A stretch of DNA of 64,000 nucleotides from Aeromicrobium sp. A1-2 (GTDB lineage Bacteria > Actinomycetota > Actinomycetes > Propionibacteriales > Nocardioidaceae): positions 2,418,001 through 2,482,000 of the forward strand of contig NZ_CP027482.1 in the NCBI RefSeq assembly GCF_003443875.1, given 5' to 3'. Shown here in pieces: positions 8,748-16,837 of the stretch; within the stretch, counting starts at the first letter, position 1, and every line of letters starts with the position of its first letter. The translations under genes and the position numbers were made by a program. A model generated the notes under the pieces. That model was not told where the DNA came from. It worked only from the letters and a program-made list of their open reading frames with translations, and made no database searches.

Positions 8748-9668
8748 TCAATCGGGCGCTGGGAGCCGGTCGATCGTGCGTCGTCTGGGCCGTAGTGTGA
8801 CCTCTGGCATGGGCGGCGCCGGGATGCGCTGACCGTCGTGACCCGCGACTTCGCCGAAACGTGCGGAGGCGGCTTCCCACTGGGAGCGCGCGTCGACGAT
8901 GTCCTCGTGCGAGCGCCCGATGAAGTTCCACCACATCACGAGATCCTCCTCGAATGGCACGCCGCCGATCAGGAGCAGAGTCGTTGCGGCCGGCGTGTGG
9001 ATCTGCACCTCGGTGCGGCCCGGAGCCAGATAACGCATCTGGCGGTGGATGATCTCGGTGCCGGCCACCAGCGCCTCGCCGTCGACCGCGAGGATCGCGT
9101 GCTCGAAGTCCGGGCGGAGCGGGATCGTCGCTGCTCCCGCGACGATCCGCAGCTCGGCGCCGACCATCGGGGAGTACGTCGTGGCCGGCGACACCGCGTC
9201 CTCGACCTCGCCCATCAGGACCGTGGCCGACCAGTTGCGGCCCTCGGCGCGGGGCAGATCGGGGTGATGCTCGAATCCGGCCTCGCCGGAAAGCTGGCTG
9301 CTCGGGAGCGCAACCCACAGCTGCAGCCCGTGCATCGGCACCGAGAGGTCGCCGACCGAGAACTCCGAGTGGGAGACACCACGGCCGGAGGTCATCAGGT
9401 TGAGCTCGCCGGGCCGCAGGACGACATCGCTGCCCAGGCTGTCGCGGTGGCGGATCTCGCCGGCCAGTGGCCAGGTCACGGTCTGCAGCCCGGTGTGCGG
9501 GTGCGGCAGCACCGCCATCGGATCGGCCGTGGGTCCGAAGTGATCGACGAAGCACCATGGTCCGACGGTCGGCAGGCCTCGATGCGGCAACGTGCGATGC
9601 ACCGTGACTCCCCGGAGCCCACCCAGGGGCACCTCTCGGGCGTCCAGCGAAAGGTCGCGCAAGGTCAT
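8748..9668 (-). CDS. Pirin family protein
   Basis: 306 residues: a double cupin. The N-terminal cupin carries VGPWCFVDHFGP and PHPHTGLQTVTWPLAGEIRH, which contains the pirin metal-binding His/Glu set, followed by RPGELNLMTSGRGVSHSE. The C-terminal cupin includes HTPAATTLLLIGG. Bacterial pirins are iron proteins, some with quercetinase activity and some acting as redox-responsive regulators. ATG 9668 overlaps the stop of the phosphatase gene (ATGA), so the two are translationally coupled. Confidence 0.9.
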   Translation of the reverse strand: MTLRDLSLDAREVPLGGLRGVTVHRTLPHRGLPTVGPWCFVDHFGPTADPMAVLPHPHTGLQTVTWPLAGEIRHRDSLGSDVVLRPGELNLMTSGRGVSHSEFSVGDLSVPMHGLQLWVALPSSQLSGEAGFEHHPDLPRAEGRNWSATVLMGEVEDAVSPATTYSPMVGAELRIVAGAATIPLRPDFEHAILAVDGEALVAGTEIIHRQMRYLAPGRTEVQIHTPAATTLLLIGGVPFEEDLVMWWNFIGRSHEDIVDARSQWEAASARFGEVAGHDGQRIPAPPMPEVTLRPRRRTIDRLPAPD

Positions 9669-10351
9669 GCGAGAAGCGTACGTCGCAGCTGCTCGACGAC
9701 CGCGTCGCTGCCGCCGATCGTGCGGAACCAACCGTGCACACCGTCGTCATGGGCGTCCCACGCGTCGAGGACACCGTCGATCGCCTCGACCGGCACGGTC
9801 ATGAACTCCGGCGGCAGCGTTGCGCGGTGCTGATGCCCCGGAGCCGTACGGAGCCGGGTCGTGATGGCCCGCTCGGCGTGGAGGGTCTGGAGGTAGTCCG
9901 CCACGATGTCCTCGCGGGACACGCCAACAAGCCTCAGGACCAGGGCCACCGAGACGCCCGTGCGGTCCTTGCCGGCCGCACAGTGGATCAGCGTCGCGCC
10001 TGGAGCCAGCCCGACCTCCCGAACGAGCTCGACGAGGTGCAGTGCCGCGTGGTCGAGCAGCAACAGGTAGAGCCCGGCCAAGTCCAGCACGGGGCCTGCG
10101 TCGGGGCGGAGGGCGCTGAGCAGCGGCAGGTTGACGATGCGGGCGCCAGTGCCGGCCAGGGGATGGATCTGCTCGGACTCACCGGGCGATCGCAGGTCGA
10201 GCACGAGCGATGGAGGCCACACGATCTCCGGGGGTGCGTGATCCAGGTGGGAGGGCACCGCGCTGCGCAGCACCCGACCAGCAAGCACGCGGTTGCCATC
10301 GACGGTCACGACTCCACCGACGTCACGGAGATTGGGGACGAGTTCTGGCAC
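9665..10351 (-). CDS. Tyrosine-protein/lipid phosphatase (Y_phosphatase3 family)
   Basis: 228 residues from GTG 10351. The active-site loop HCAAGKDRTG gives nucleophile Cys124 and Arg130 (CX5R), and LRDVGG near the N-terminus plus DLRSPGE fit the bacterial tyrosine/phosphoinositide phosphatase family (MptpB-like). Substrates are phosphotyrosine or phosphoinositides. The frame extends to 10453, but that would overlap the divergent SGNH gene; GTG 10351 has TATGGT 6 nt upstream. It is coupled to the pirin gene by an ATGA overlap. Confidence 0.88.
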   Translation of the reverse strand: MPELVPNLRDVGGVVTVDGNRVLAGRVLRSAVPSHLDHAPPEIVWPPSLVLDLRSPGESEQIHPLAGTGARIVNLPLLSALRPDAGPVLDLAGLYLLLLDHAALHLVELVREVGLAPGATLIHCAAGKDRTGVSVALVLRLVGVSREDIVADYLQTLHAERAITTRLRTAPGHQHRATLPPEFMTVPVEAIDGVLDAWDAHDDGVHGWFRTIGGSDAVVEQLRRTLLA

Positions 10352-10357
10352 GCCCAC

Positions 10358-10363
10358 ACCATA
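10358..10363 (-). promoter_or_regulatory. -10 box TATGGT of the phosphatase-pirin unit
   Basis: TATGGT lies 6 nt before GTG 10351, which suits a leaderless transcript. It is divergent from the SGNH promoter at 10425. Confidence 0.45.
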
Positions 10364-10424
10364 GACGCAAGCAAGGACACACTCCCGCCCACGGATCTGA
10401 CATGAATCGTTCCACCGGTCCACG

Positions 10425-10430
10425 TAAAGT
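10425..10430 (+). promoter_or_regulatory. -10 box TAAAGT of the SGNH hydrolase gene
   Basis: TAAAGT ends 6 nt before GTG 10437, with no ribosome binding site between. A CTGACA further upstream is spaced too widely (22 nt) to be a normal -35 box. Confidence 0.5.
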
Positions 10431-10436
10431 GACCGC

Positions 10437-11363
10437 GTGCCCCGCTCCCGCAAGATCGCGAAGAAGACCTTGATCGGTGGAGGTGCGACGCTGACGGGCT
10501 TCTACGGTTTCCTCGTCGGTGAGGCCCTGCTCGCACGCCGCTCGATCGGCACCACGGACGACCGGCCGCCATCGCCCGACGGCCTCTACGGCGATGACCT
10601 TCCGGGAGACCCCATCCGGGTCCTGGTGCTCGGCGACTCGGCCGCGGTCGGGTACGGAGTCGACCGGGCCGATGCGACCCCCTCGGGCATGATCGGGCTG
10701 GGACTCGCACACGTCATGGACGCCCCGGTCGAGGTGCAGTGCCGCGCGGTCGTCGGCGCCCAGACCTCGGACCTGATCGGTCAGATCGATCTCGATCCCG
10801 ACTGGCGCCCCGCCGTCACGGTCATCATCGTCGGCACCAACGACGTGACCCACCAGGTGACTCCCCGAGCGTCGGCCCGGATGCTCGCCGAGGTCGTGCG
10901 TCGACTTGTCGCCGAGGACTGTGCGGTCGTGGTCGGCACCTGCCCGGACCTGGGCACGGTGCAACCGATTCTCCAGCCGCTGCGCACGATCGCCCGCTGG
11001 ATGAGCCGCGCCTTGGCGCGCAAGCAGACCATCGCGGTCGTCGAGGCCGGTGGCCGCGCAGTCTCGCTCGGCGATCTGCTGGGCACCCTGTTCACCGAGA
11101 AGCGCGACGTGATGTTCGGCGCCGATGAGTTCCATCCGTCCGAGACCGGCTACGCCAATGTGGTCTCGGTCCTGATCCCCGCAGTCTCGGCGTCGCTGAG
11201 ACAGCAGCAGGTCGTGGTCGAGTATGCGGGCCACCCGGGCGACCTGACCTCGGTCGCCGATGCAGCTGCGGTCTCGATCCGGTACCCCGGCACCCAGGTC
11301 GTCCGTGATGCGGGCGCGGGCGGCCGGTTCGCCTCGGTGCTTCGGCGGCGTCGCGTCTCCTGA
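10437..11363 (+). CDS. SGNH/GDSL hydrolase, membrane-anchored or secreted
   Basis: 308 residues. An N-terminal hydrophobic helix at about 11-31 follows basic residues (a signal anchor). VLVLGDSAAVGYG gives nucleophile Ser68, VGTNDV supplies the oxyanion Asn135, and DEFHPS supplies Asp230 and His233, completing the SGNH triad. Family members hydrolyse esters of lipids or acylated glycans on the outer face of the membrane; the substrate cannot be read here. It ends near a long hairpin shared with the convergent BI-1 gene. Confidence 0.88.
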   Translation: MPRSRKIAKKTLIGGGATLTGFYGFLVGEALLARRSIGTTDDRPPSPDGLYGDDLPGDPIRVLVLGDSAAVGYGVDRADATPSGMIGLGLAHVMDAPVEVQCRAVVGAQTSDLIGQIDLDPDWRPAVTVIIVGTNDVTHQVTPRASARMLAEVVRRLVAEDCAVVVGTCPDLGTVQPILQPLRTIARWMSRALARKQTIAVVEAGGRAVSLGDLLGTLFTEKRDVMFGADEFHPSETGYANVVSVLIPAVSASLRQQQVVVEYAGHPGDLTSVADAAAVSIRYPGTQVVRDAGAGGRFASVLRRRRVS

Positions 11364-11405
11364 CCAGAGGGCCACATCCGGCGTGATCACGATGCGCCGA
11401 ACGCA

Positions 11406-11437
11406 ACGATGGCCGGCTCCGAGGAGCCGGCCATCGT
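11406..11437. terminator. Bidirectional hairpin terminator
   Basis: A perfect 15-bp inverted repeat (arms 11406-11420 and 11423-11437, 2-nt centre) sits between the convergent stops at 11363 and 11457. The GC-rich stem lacks a clear T run, as is common for actinobacterial terminators. Confidence 0.75.
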
Positions 11438-11456
11438 CATGTCGAACGGGTGAGGA

Positions 11457-12296
11457 TCAGTCGCCACGCAGGATGGCGAGGATGCGCAGGATCTCGATGT
11501 ACAGCCACACCAGGGTGACCGTGAGACCGAACGCTGCACGCCACGACTCCCGCTCGGGGATGCCGGCCGCGACGCCCTTCTCGATGTAGTCGAAGTCCAG
11601 GATCAGGAAGAAGATCGCGAGGACGACGAGCGCGCAGGAGACCAGCAGGCCTAGCGTGTTGAAGCCGCGGAGTCCGCCGCTCTCGAACACGCCGGTCAGG
11701 CTGAGGATCCAGTTGAGGACCAGCACGCCGACCACCGTGAATCCGGCGATCATGACGACCCGGCGGAACTTCGGCGTGACCTGGATGTCGAAGAACCGGT
11801 AGGCGGCGAGCGTGCCCGCGAACGCCAGGACCGTGCCGAGCACGGCCTGGAACACGATCGACGGCTCACCGACGTACGAGGCGATGACCTTGGAGAAGGC
11901 GCCGATGAAGACACCTTCGACCAGCGCGTACGCGATGACGAGCGCCGGGCTGACGACCTTCTTGAACGAGTTGACCATCGCCAGGACGAAGCCGATCAGG
12001 GCGCCACCCATCGCGAAGGTGTACGCCGTGCCCTGGGCTGCGTTGGCCTTGGTGATGTCACCGTCGTTGAGGTCCCCGATCAGGAACCACGTCACGGCGG
12101 CTGACAGGACCAGCAGGCCGAGCGTGATGGCGGTCTTCTCGACGACCGTGTCCATCGTCATGCGGCCGCTGCCGCGCTCGGTGTGCGTGGGCGAGCCGTT
12201 GAGGTCAACCTGCCACTGGGACGGGTCGTTGGCGATCGCGCCGCCGCGGCCGTTGAACTCGGCGCTGCGGGCGAAGACGGGGTTGCTGCTCTTCAT
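11457..12296 (-). CDS. Bax inhibitor-1/YccA family membrane protein
   Basis: 279 residues: a soluble N-terminus of about 50 residues, then seven predicted membrane helices (first at about 54-72, last near the C-terminus at ESWRAAFGLTVTLVWLYIE), with the conserved acidic pair in LILDFDYIEKG. This is the Bax1-I/TMBIM family, membrane proteins implicated in calcium/proton leak or protease control; the bacterial role is unclear. ATG 12296 follows GGAGGGA. The gene is monocistronic by spacing (160 nt to fdhD). Confidence 0.9.
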   Translation of the reverse strand: MKSSNPVFARSAEFNGRGGAIANDPSQWQVDLNGSPTHTERGSGRMTMDTVVEKTAITLGLLVLSAAVTWFLIGDLNDGDITKANAAQGTAYTFAMGGALIGFVLAMVNSFKKVVSPALVIAYALVEGVFIGAFSKVIASYVGEPSIVFQAVLGTVLAFAGTLAAYRFFDIQVTPKFRRVVMIAGFTVVGVLVLNWILSLTGVFESGGLRGFNTLGLLVSCALVVLAIFFLILDFDYIEKGVAAGIPERESWRAAFGLTVTLVWLYIEILRILAILRGD

Positions 12297-12456
12297 GATT
12301 CCCTCCGTGGGAGTCGGCTCTCAGATGGAGTCGTAGTGTCTTCACCCTATCCAACGCGTCAGCGCTCCGGTTTGATCCCGTCTCAGTCGTTGGGTTTGGC
12401 AACCTTTTCGGCGCTGACCAGCGCAGAAGGACGCCTGCTGGCCCTGCGCCGTCCCG

Positions 12457-13284
12457 TCAGGAGATGCGGTGCGTGCCGGTGTACGCGTTGAACGCCCCGC
12501 CGCGGCTGAAGCCCAACAACGTCATGCCGGCCGAGCCGGCATGCTCGGCAGCGAGCGAGGACGGGGCCGAGACCGCGGCAAGGACCGGGATGCCAGCCAT
12601 GTGCGCCTTCTGGACGAGCTCGAACGAGGTGCGCCCCGAGACCTGCAACGTCGTGCCTCCCAGCGGCAGCCGACCTTCGCGCAGCGCCCAGCCGACGACC
12701 TTGTCGACCGCGTTGTGCCGGCCGACGTCCTCGCGGAGGCACACGAGATTGCCGGAGGTGTCGAACAGACCCGCCGCATGCACGCCGCCGGTGCGGTCGA
12801 ACACCTTCTGGCCCTCGCGGAGACGGTCCGGCAGCAAGCCGAGCAGCTCGTGACTCCACGTCGAGTCGTCGTCGAGGTGACCGAAGTGGGCGGCCTTGTG
12901 CACCGCATCGATCGAGGCAGTGCCGCAGATGCCGCACGAGCTCGAGGTCAACACGTGCCGCTCGAGCGACACGTCCGGTGGCGGCGTGTCCGCGCTCAGC
13001 TCGGCATCGATGACGTTGAAGGTCTGCAACCCGTCGTCGTCGGTGCCGGCACAGAACCGCATCGAGACCAGTTGATCGGCCGACCAGATCACCCCCTCGG
13101 AAACCAAGAACCCCGCGACCAGGTCGAAGTCATCGCCCGGCGAGCGCATCGTGACCGACAGCGAGGTGCCGTTGACCCTGATCTCGAGCGGCTCCTCGAC
13201 TGCCAGCGCGTCTTCACGGATCGTCGCGGAACCGTCAGCGGCGTAGCGGGTGACCTTGGTGCGCCGGGTGAGTCGACCAGCCAC
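12457..13284 (-). CDS. fdhD: Formate dehydrogenase accessory sulfurtransferase FdhD
   Basis: 275 residues with SSSCGICGTASID, giving the paired cysteines Cys117 and Cys120 that relay sulfur to the molybdenum cofactor of formate dehydrogenases. LREDVGRHNAVDKVVGWAL and SGRTSFELVQKA are also FdhD hallmarks. No formate dehydrogenase gene lies in the window, so the client enzyme is elsewhere. GTG 13284 follows the DUF6457 stop with no gap. The order mobA, DUF6457, fdhD forms a cofactor-maturation operon. Confidence 0.93.
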   Translation of the reverse strand: MAGRLTRRTKVTRYAADGSATIREDALAVEEPLEIRVNGTSLSVTMRSPGDDFDLVAGFLVSEGVIWSADQLVSMRFCAGTDDDGLQTFNVIDAELSADTPPPDVSLERHVLTSSSCGICGTASIDAVHKAAHFGHLDDDSTWSHELLGLLPDRLREGQKVFDRTGGVHAAGLFDTSGNLVCLREDVGRHNAVDKVVGWALREGRLPLGGTTLQVSGRTSFELVQKAHMAGIPVLAAVSAPSSLAAEHAGSAGMTLLGFSRGGAFNAYTGTHRIS

Positions 13285-13539
13285 TCAGGACCCCTCCCCG
13301 ACCCGTTCGCACAACGCGGTCGCAGCGTCGATCGCGTCGCGCAGGTCCGCCTCGGACCCACCCGCCAGGCCTGCCGCCAGGCCCGCCACGAACGTCGTCA
13401 GCGGGGCCGCCGGGCGGATGACCGCGTGCGCCGCCACGGCCGCCAGGTCGAGGACCAGCTCGGGATCGAGGTCGAGCTCGTTGATGCCGAGCTCGGCGGC
13501 AACAGTCGCCATCCAGTCCTCGAGGGAGATCTCAGCCAT
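13285..13539 (-). CDS. DUF6457 small protein of the molybdenum cofactor cluster
   Basis: 84 residues, helical and acidic, with LEDWMATVAAELGI at the start. Small proteins of this kind sit between mobA and fdhD in many actinobacteria, so a helper role in cofactor insertion is plausible but unproven. ATG 13539 has AGGAGG 6 nt upstream. It overlaps the end of mobA by 8 nt and abuts fdhD directly, so all three are co-translated. Confidence 0.75.
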   Translation of the reverse strand: MAEISLEDWMATVAAELGINELDLDPELVLDLAAVAAHAVIRPAAPLTTFVAGLAAGLAGGSEADLRDAIDAATALCERVGEGS

Positions 13540-14089
13540 CGTGTCCTCCTTGCTCGAGCGCCTTGTCACGATCGTGCCACGTGTCGATGTCGAGCGCCGC
13601 TCCAGCGGGCACCGCGATCTCGACCAGCGTCAGCGGCGCCAGCAGCGCGCGGACTGACAGGTCGGTCAGGGTCGGCTGCGCGGCGATCGCCGCGCGCAGT
13701 GCAGCCGTGTCGAGCACGCTCATCAGGTATTGCCTTCGTCCGTCCTGGTCGATCGCGACGACGCCGTCATCCGCAGCCGCGCCGACCAGGGTCTCGACCA
13801 CATCGCCCAGGAAGGGCTGGTCGCACGCGACGACCAGGACGTACGGCGCGCGCACCTTGCCCAGTCCCGCTCCGATCGCCGCAGCCGGGCCGGCGAATCG
13901 GGGCTCCTCCTGCACGACGATCGCACCGGGCGCCCGAGCGTCTCCCACGACGATGACCCGGTCGGCGCCGGCAACCGCCCGCAGAGTACGGGCCAACAGC
14001 GTCTCCCCCGCGATCTCCAACGTCGCCTTGTCGACCCCGCCCAGGCGCGAACCTCGCCCGCCGGCCAGCACGATCGCGTCCCACGTCAT
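13532..14089 (-). CDS. mobA: Molybdenum cofactor guanylyltransferase-like NTP transferase (MobA)
   Basis: 185 residues with the nucleotide-binding start IVLAGGRGSRLGGVDK (residues 6-21), then EEPRFAGPAAAI and the metal-binding VVACDQPFLGDV. These are the MobA/CTP-transferase motifs for adding GMP to molybdopterin. Its position next to fdhD supports MobA over related MocA or IspD proteins. The start overlaps the end of the decayed DinB-like gene by 4 nt (ATGA). Confidence 0.88.
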   Translation of the reverse strand: MTWDAIVLAGGRGSRLGGVDKATLEIAGETLLARTLRAVAGADRVIVVGDARAPGAIVVQEEPRFAGPAAAIGAGLGKVRAPYVLVVACDQPFLGDVVETLVGAAADDGVVAIDQDGRRQYLMSVLDTAALRAAIAAQPTLTDLSVRALLAPLTLVEIAVPAGAALDIDTWHDRDKALEQGGHDG

Positions 14090-14457
14090 GTCAGCCGCCG
14101 ACGCCGTGCAGGTAGTACTGCGCGAGCGTGGCCGCGGCGAACCGCGAGCCGTCGCTGCGCTGACTGGTCCCAGTCGGAGAACTGCGGAGCGTCTCTGTCG
14201 AGCATCAGCTGCGTGCGCTCGACGAACAGAGCGTGGACGTCACGCACGTGGCCGGCGTACTCCGCCGGGGACCATGTGCTCGGGTGCGGACGGACGCGGG
14301 CATCGGCACGGGACAGGACCCCGGACCAGCGCGGCAGGCTCTCCCGCACCCGCCCGGCAATCTCGCCCGGCGGGACGTCTGCGGCGACAAGTCCGCACTC
14401 GGGGCAGGTCGCGTCGAGCACCCAGGTCCAGTCCTTGCTGTCGGGCTCGATGTTCAC
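14086..14457 (-). pseudogene. Decayed DinB-like/mycothiol-transferase-type gene
   Basis: The N-terminal part (MNIEPDSKDWTWVLDATCPE, then STWSPAEYAGHVRDVHALF) is that of an actinobacterial DinB-superfamily protein with its metal-binding His. After SDWDQ the frame turns into arginine-rich sequence with no family likeness. Read one frame over, the same DNA encodes QRSDGSRFAAATLAQYYLHG, the expected C-terminal motif of the family, followed at once by a stop. The usual 40-50 residues between these parts are missing, so an internal deletion that also shifted the frame best explains it. The protein may still be made, but it lacks the C-terminal helix and metal-site His. Confidence 0.7.
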
Positions 14458-14462
14458 GCGTC

Positions 14463-14468
14463 TACGCT
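14463..14468 (+). promoter_or_regulatory. -10 box TACGCT of trmB
   Basis: TACGCT ends 7 nt before GTG 14476, a leaderless arrangement divergent from the DinB-like gene. Confidence 0.45.
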
Positions 14469-14475
14469 AGCGCGA

Positions 14476-15186
14476 GTGGAAGCCCCGACATACCGGACCG
14501 AGCCGGTCTCCTTCGCCCGCCGCGGCGGGCGACTCAGCGACCGCCAACAGGCCGCATGGGACGCACTAGCCGAGAAACACGTCCTGGATGTCCCACGGCT
14601 CGGGACCAACACCTCGGTCGACCCCGCCTACGTCCTCGACACCCGGGCAGCGTTCGGACGCAGCGCACCCCTGGTGGTGGAGATCGGCAGTGGCCGCGGC
14701 GAGGCGCTGGTGCATGCCGCCGCAGAGCAGCCGGAGGTCGACTTCCTGGCCCTCGAGGTCTACGTGCCGGGCGTCGCACAGACCCTCGTGACGATGCGGC
14801 ACCGCGGCGTCACGAACGTGCGCCTGCTCGTCGTGAACGCCGCCGAGGCCCTCACCACGATGCTGCCGCCGGCGTCCGTCCACGAGCTACGGGTGTGGTC
14901 CCCCGATCCGTGGCACAAGAAGCGCCACAACAAGCGCCGGCTCGTGACGGCCTCCTTCGCCGAGCTGGCCGCACGGGTCCTCGAGCCCGGCGGCGCATGG
15001 CGGCTGGCGACCGACTGGGAGGAGTACGCCGAGCAGATCCGCTCGGTCGTCGACGCCTCGCCGGACTTCGACGGAGGCGAGTGGTCACCGCGTTTCGAAG
15101 GTCGCCCGCTGACCCGGTTCGAGAACAAAGGCCTGAGCGTTGGTCGGACGATTCGCGACGTCGAAGCCATCCGCCGGTCCGCCTAG
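14476..15186 (+). CDS. trmB: tRNA (guanine-N7-)-methyltransferase TrmB
   Basis: 236 residues. LVVEIGSGRGEAL is the SAM-binding loop, FLALEVYVPG follows strand 2, and WSPDPWHKKRHNKRRLV is the TrmB signature (usually PDPWPKKRHxKRR). The C-terminal WRLATDWEEYAE also fits. It forms m7G46 in the variable loop of tRNAs. GTG 14476 is preferred to upstream in-frame starts because translated residues before it lie antisense to the DinB-like gene and the promoter box sits just upstream. Confidence 0.93.
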   Translation: MEAPTYRTEPVSFARRGGRLSDRQQAAWDALAEKHVLDVPRLGTNTSVDPAYVLDTRAAFGRSAPLVVEIGSGRGEALVHAAAEQPEVDFLALEVYVPGVAQTLVTMRHRGVTNVRLLVVNAAEALTTMLPPASVHELRVWSPDPWHKKRHNKRRLVTASFAELAARVLEPGGAWRLATDWEEYAEQIRSVVDASPDFDGGEWSPRFEGRPLTRFENKGLSVGRTIRDVEAIRRSA

Positions 15187-15189
15187 GAT
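15184..15189 (+). promoter_or_regulatory. -10 box TAGGAT overlapping the trmB stop codon
   Basis: TAGGAT begins with the TAG stop of trmB and ends 6 nt before ATG 15196, so the small downstream gene probably has its own leaderless transcript. Confidence 0.45.
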
Positions 15190-15195
15190 GGACCG

Positions 15196-15582
15196 ATGAT
15201 CGAGACCAGCAACGCCGAGAAGCTCCACATCTCCGACGGATTCGTCGTCTGGGTCGTCGGCGCCACGGTCGAGGAGACCTCGCTGCTGGATCCGTTGCCC
15301 GAAGGGGCCGTCACGATCGAGGTCCGCGACGAGGAGCGGCCCGAGAGCGTCGATGCCGCGATCATGGTCACCGACAACCGCACGGCGCTGGCCGACGACT
15401 TCGACGAGGTGCTCCCCCAGCTGGGCTCGATCCCGGTCGTCTGGATCGCCTACCCGCTGCACGGCCACTCCGACCTCGACGAGGAGACCCTGCAGTCGCT
15501 GCTGTCGGAGTACGGCTGGGAGGCCATCGAGAGCATCGCCCTCGACGAGACCTGGGCCGCGATGCGGATCCAGCAGTCCTGA
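15196..15582 (+). CDS. Conserved hypothetical protein, 128 aa
   Basis: An acidic soluble protein with no signal peptide. It reads as two alpha/beta halves: FVVWVVGATVEETSLLDPLP at the N-terminus and IPVVWIAYPLHGHSDLDEET with YGWEAIESIALDETWAAMRI at the C-terminus. I recall similar actinobacterial proteins of unknown function (DUF3052-like in places), but I cannot assign a family firmly. It converges on the GNAT gene with a 21-nt gap. Confidence 0.7.
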   Translation: MIETSNAEKLHISDGFVVWVVGATVEETSLLDPLPEGAVTIEVRDEERPESVDAAIMVTDNRTALADDFDEVLPQLGSIPVVWIAYPLHGHSDLDEETLQSLLSEYGWEAIESIALDETWAAMRIQQS

Positions 15583-15603
15583 CTCGCCCTGCTCCTGCAG
15601 GTA

Positions 15604-16059
15604 CTAGGCAGCGTGCCGGAACCGCGTGATCCAGATGCCCGGCGGGACCTGCTCGTCACCCTGGGCTCGGAAGCCGTGCTTGCCGTACAGCGAGACGGCC
15701 GGCGCGTTCGCCCGACCCGTCGCAGCCACGACCGGACGACTCGATGCTGCTTCGAGGACACGGCCCAGCAGGGTGCTGGCGATGCCCCGCCGCATCGCCG
15801 ACGGGCTCACCATGACCTTCTGGATCTCGACCACGTCGACGGACTCCCACCACGCGATGGCACCGACGAGCCGCACGCCGTCCCACGCCGTGACCCAGCG
15901 ACCGCGCCACGCCGTCAGACCTATCTCGTCCTCCTGCAGCGGCGGAATGCGGTCATCGCCGATCAGTGCGGCCTCCATCGCGTAGGAGGTCCGCTGCAGG
16001 CGCAACAGGGCTGCTGCCAGATACGGATCGGCTGCGGGGTCTGGCGACGACAGGATCAT
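15604..16059 (-). CDS. GNAT family N-acetyltransferase
   Basis: 151 residues from ATG 16059. The acetyl-CoA loop is VSPSAMRRGIASTLLGRVL (the Q/RxxGxG/A motif), preceded by VEIQKVMV, and NAPAVSLYGKHGFR is motif B. It transfers an acetyl group to an amine; the substrate is unknown. ATG 16059 overlaps the TfoX-like stop (ATGA), so it is translated together with that gene. An in-frame extension to 16110 lies inside the upstream gene and is not needed. Confidence 0.85.
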   Translation of the reverse strand: MILSSPDPAADPYLAAALLRLQRTSYAMEAALIGDDRIPPLQEDEIGLTAWRGRWVTAWDGVRLVGAIAWWESVDVVEIQKVMVSPSAMRRGIASTLLGRVLEAASSRPVVAATGRANAPAVSLYGKHGFRAQGDEQVPPGIWITRFRHAA

Positions 16060-16379
16060 CCGGAGCCGCCCAGCATTGCGTCCAGGCCGGCCTCGGCGAG
16101 CCGTTGCCACTCGGCGGCGTGCTCGGCGGGCACGACGACCCAGTCCTTCATCGGACGTCCCTTGCCGGACGGATCGAACGGCTGTGCTCCCGTGAGCGCC
16201 AGCGCTTCGGCGTACGCAGCGGTGTCGGCACCGAGCTTGATCGCCAGGCGGTCGCGACCGAAGCTCGCGACCACCCCCCCCTCGTACGTCAGGGAACGTG
16301 ATCCGAACAGCGCACCTGGCAGCACGCCGCGCGGCGCCAGCTCGTCCAGGATCTCGTCGAATCGGGCTTCTGCGTCCAT
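16056..16379 (-). CDS. TfoX N-terminal domain protein
   Basis: 107 residues: MDAEARFDEILDELAP, GALFGSRSLTYEGGVVASF, RLAIKLG and GRPMKDWVVVP are the conserved TfoX_N segments. The short stand-alone form is common in actinobacteria. TfoX itself regulates competence in gammaproteobacteria, but the role of the short proteins is unknown. ATG 16379 is preceded by GAGGTGAGG; the longer frame to 16442 is rejected for lack of family similarity. Confidence 0.82.
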   Translation of the reverse strand: MDAEARFDEILDELAPRGVLPGALFGSRSLTYEGGVVASFGRDRLAIKLGADTAAYAEALALTGAQPFDPSGKGRPMKDWVVVPAEHAAEWQRLAEAGLDAMLGGSG

Positions 16380-16479
16380 CCTCACCTCGCTGGGCGTCAG
16401 CCTACTGCGTGGTCGGACGCAGCGTCCGTGATCACCCGGCAAGACCGTCCGTCTGCTGGGGCGGCGCCTCGCGACGTCC

Positions 16480-16776
16480 CTAACCGACGACCAGCGGCGT
16501 CAGCGGGTGGATCGCCGGCGGAGCGGACAGCTCGGTGCCCAGCACCGCGAGCGCCGACTGGATGTGCGGCGTCTGCATGTGGGAGTCGAGGTCGGACGGA
16601 TCGCTCCACTGCTCGATCGTGACGAACGTGCCCGGCGCCGCGGTGGACTCCGAGAGGTCGTACGCGAGGCAGCCCGCCTCTTCACGGGTCGGCGCCACGA
16701 GCCCCTGCATGGCCGCGCGGACGGCGTCCTCCGATCCCGGCTTGGCAGTGATGACGGCAACGACCTGGACGCTCAT
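16480..16776 (-). CDS. Putative quinol monooxygenase (antibiotic biosynthesis monooxygenase domain)
   Basis: 98 residues forming one ABM domain: VVAVITAKPGSEDAVRAAM, CLAYDLSES, FVTIEQWSD and SHMQTPHIQSAL are in family order. These small dimeric proteins act as cofactor-independent oxygenases or dehydratases (YgiN-like), and the substrate is unknown. ATG 16776 follows GGAGGA. A degraded second copy of the C-terminal half is found at 20861-20995. Confidence 0.88.
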   Translation of the reverse strand: MSVQVVAVITAKPGSEDAVRAAMQGLVAPTREEAGCLAYDLSESTAAPGTFVTIEQWSDPSDLDSHMQTPHIQSALAVLGTELSAPPAIHPLTPLVVG

Positions 16777-16837
16777 GATTCCTCCGATGGTGGATGTCTC
16801 GCCACGATAGGCCGAGTGGGCCCAAAGCGCAGCGCGG

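Noticed and set aside
13563-15629. Long plus-strand open frame across mobA and trmB
   Set aside because: It crosses several well-supported genes in other frames and has no recognisable motif.
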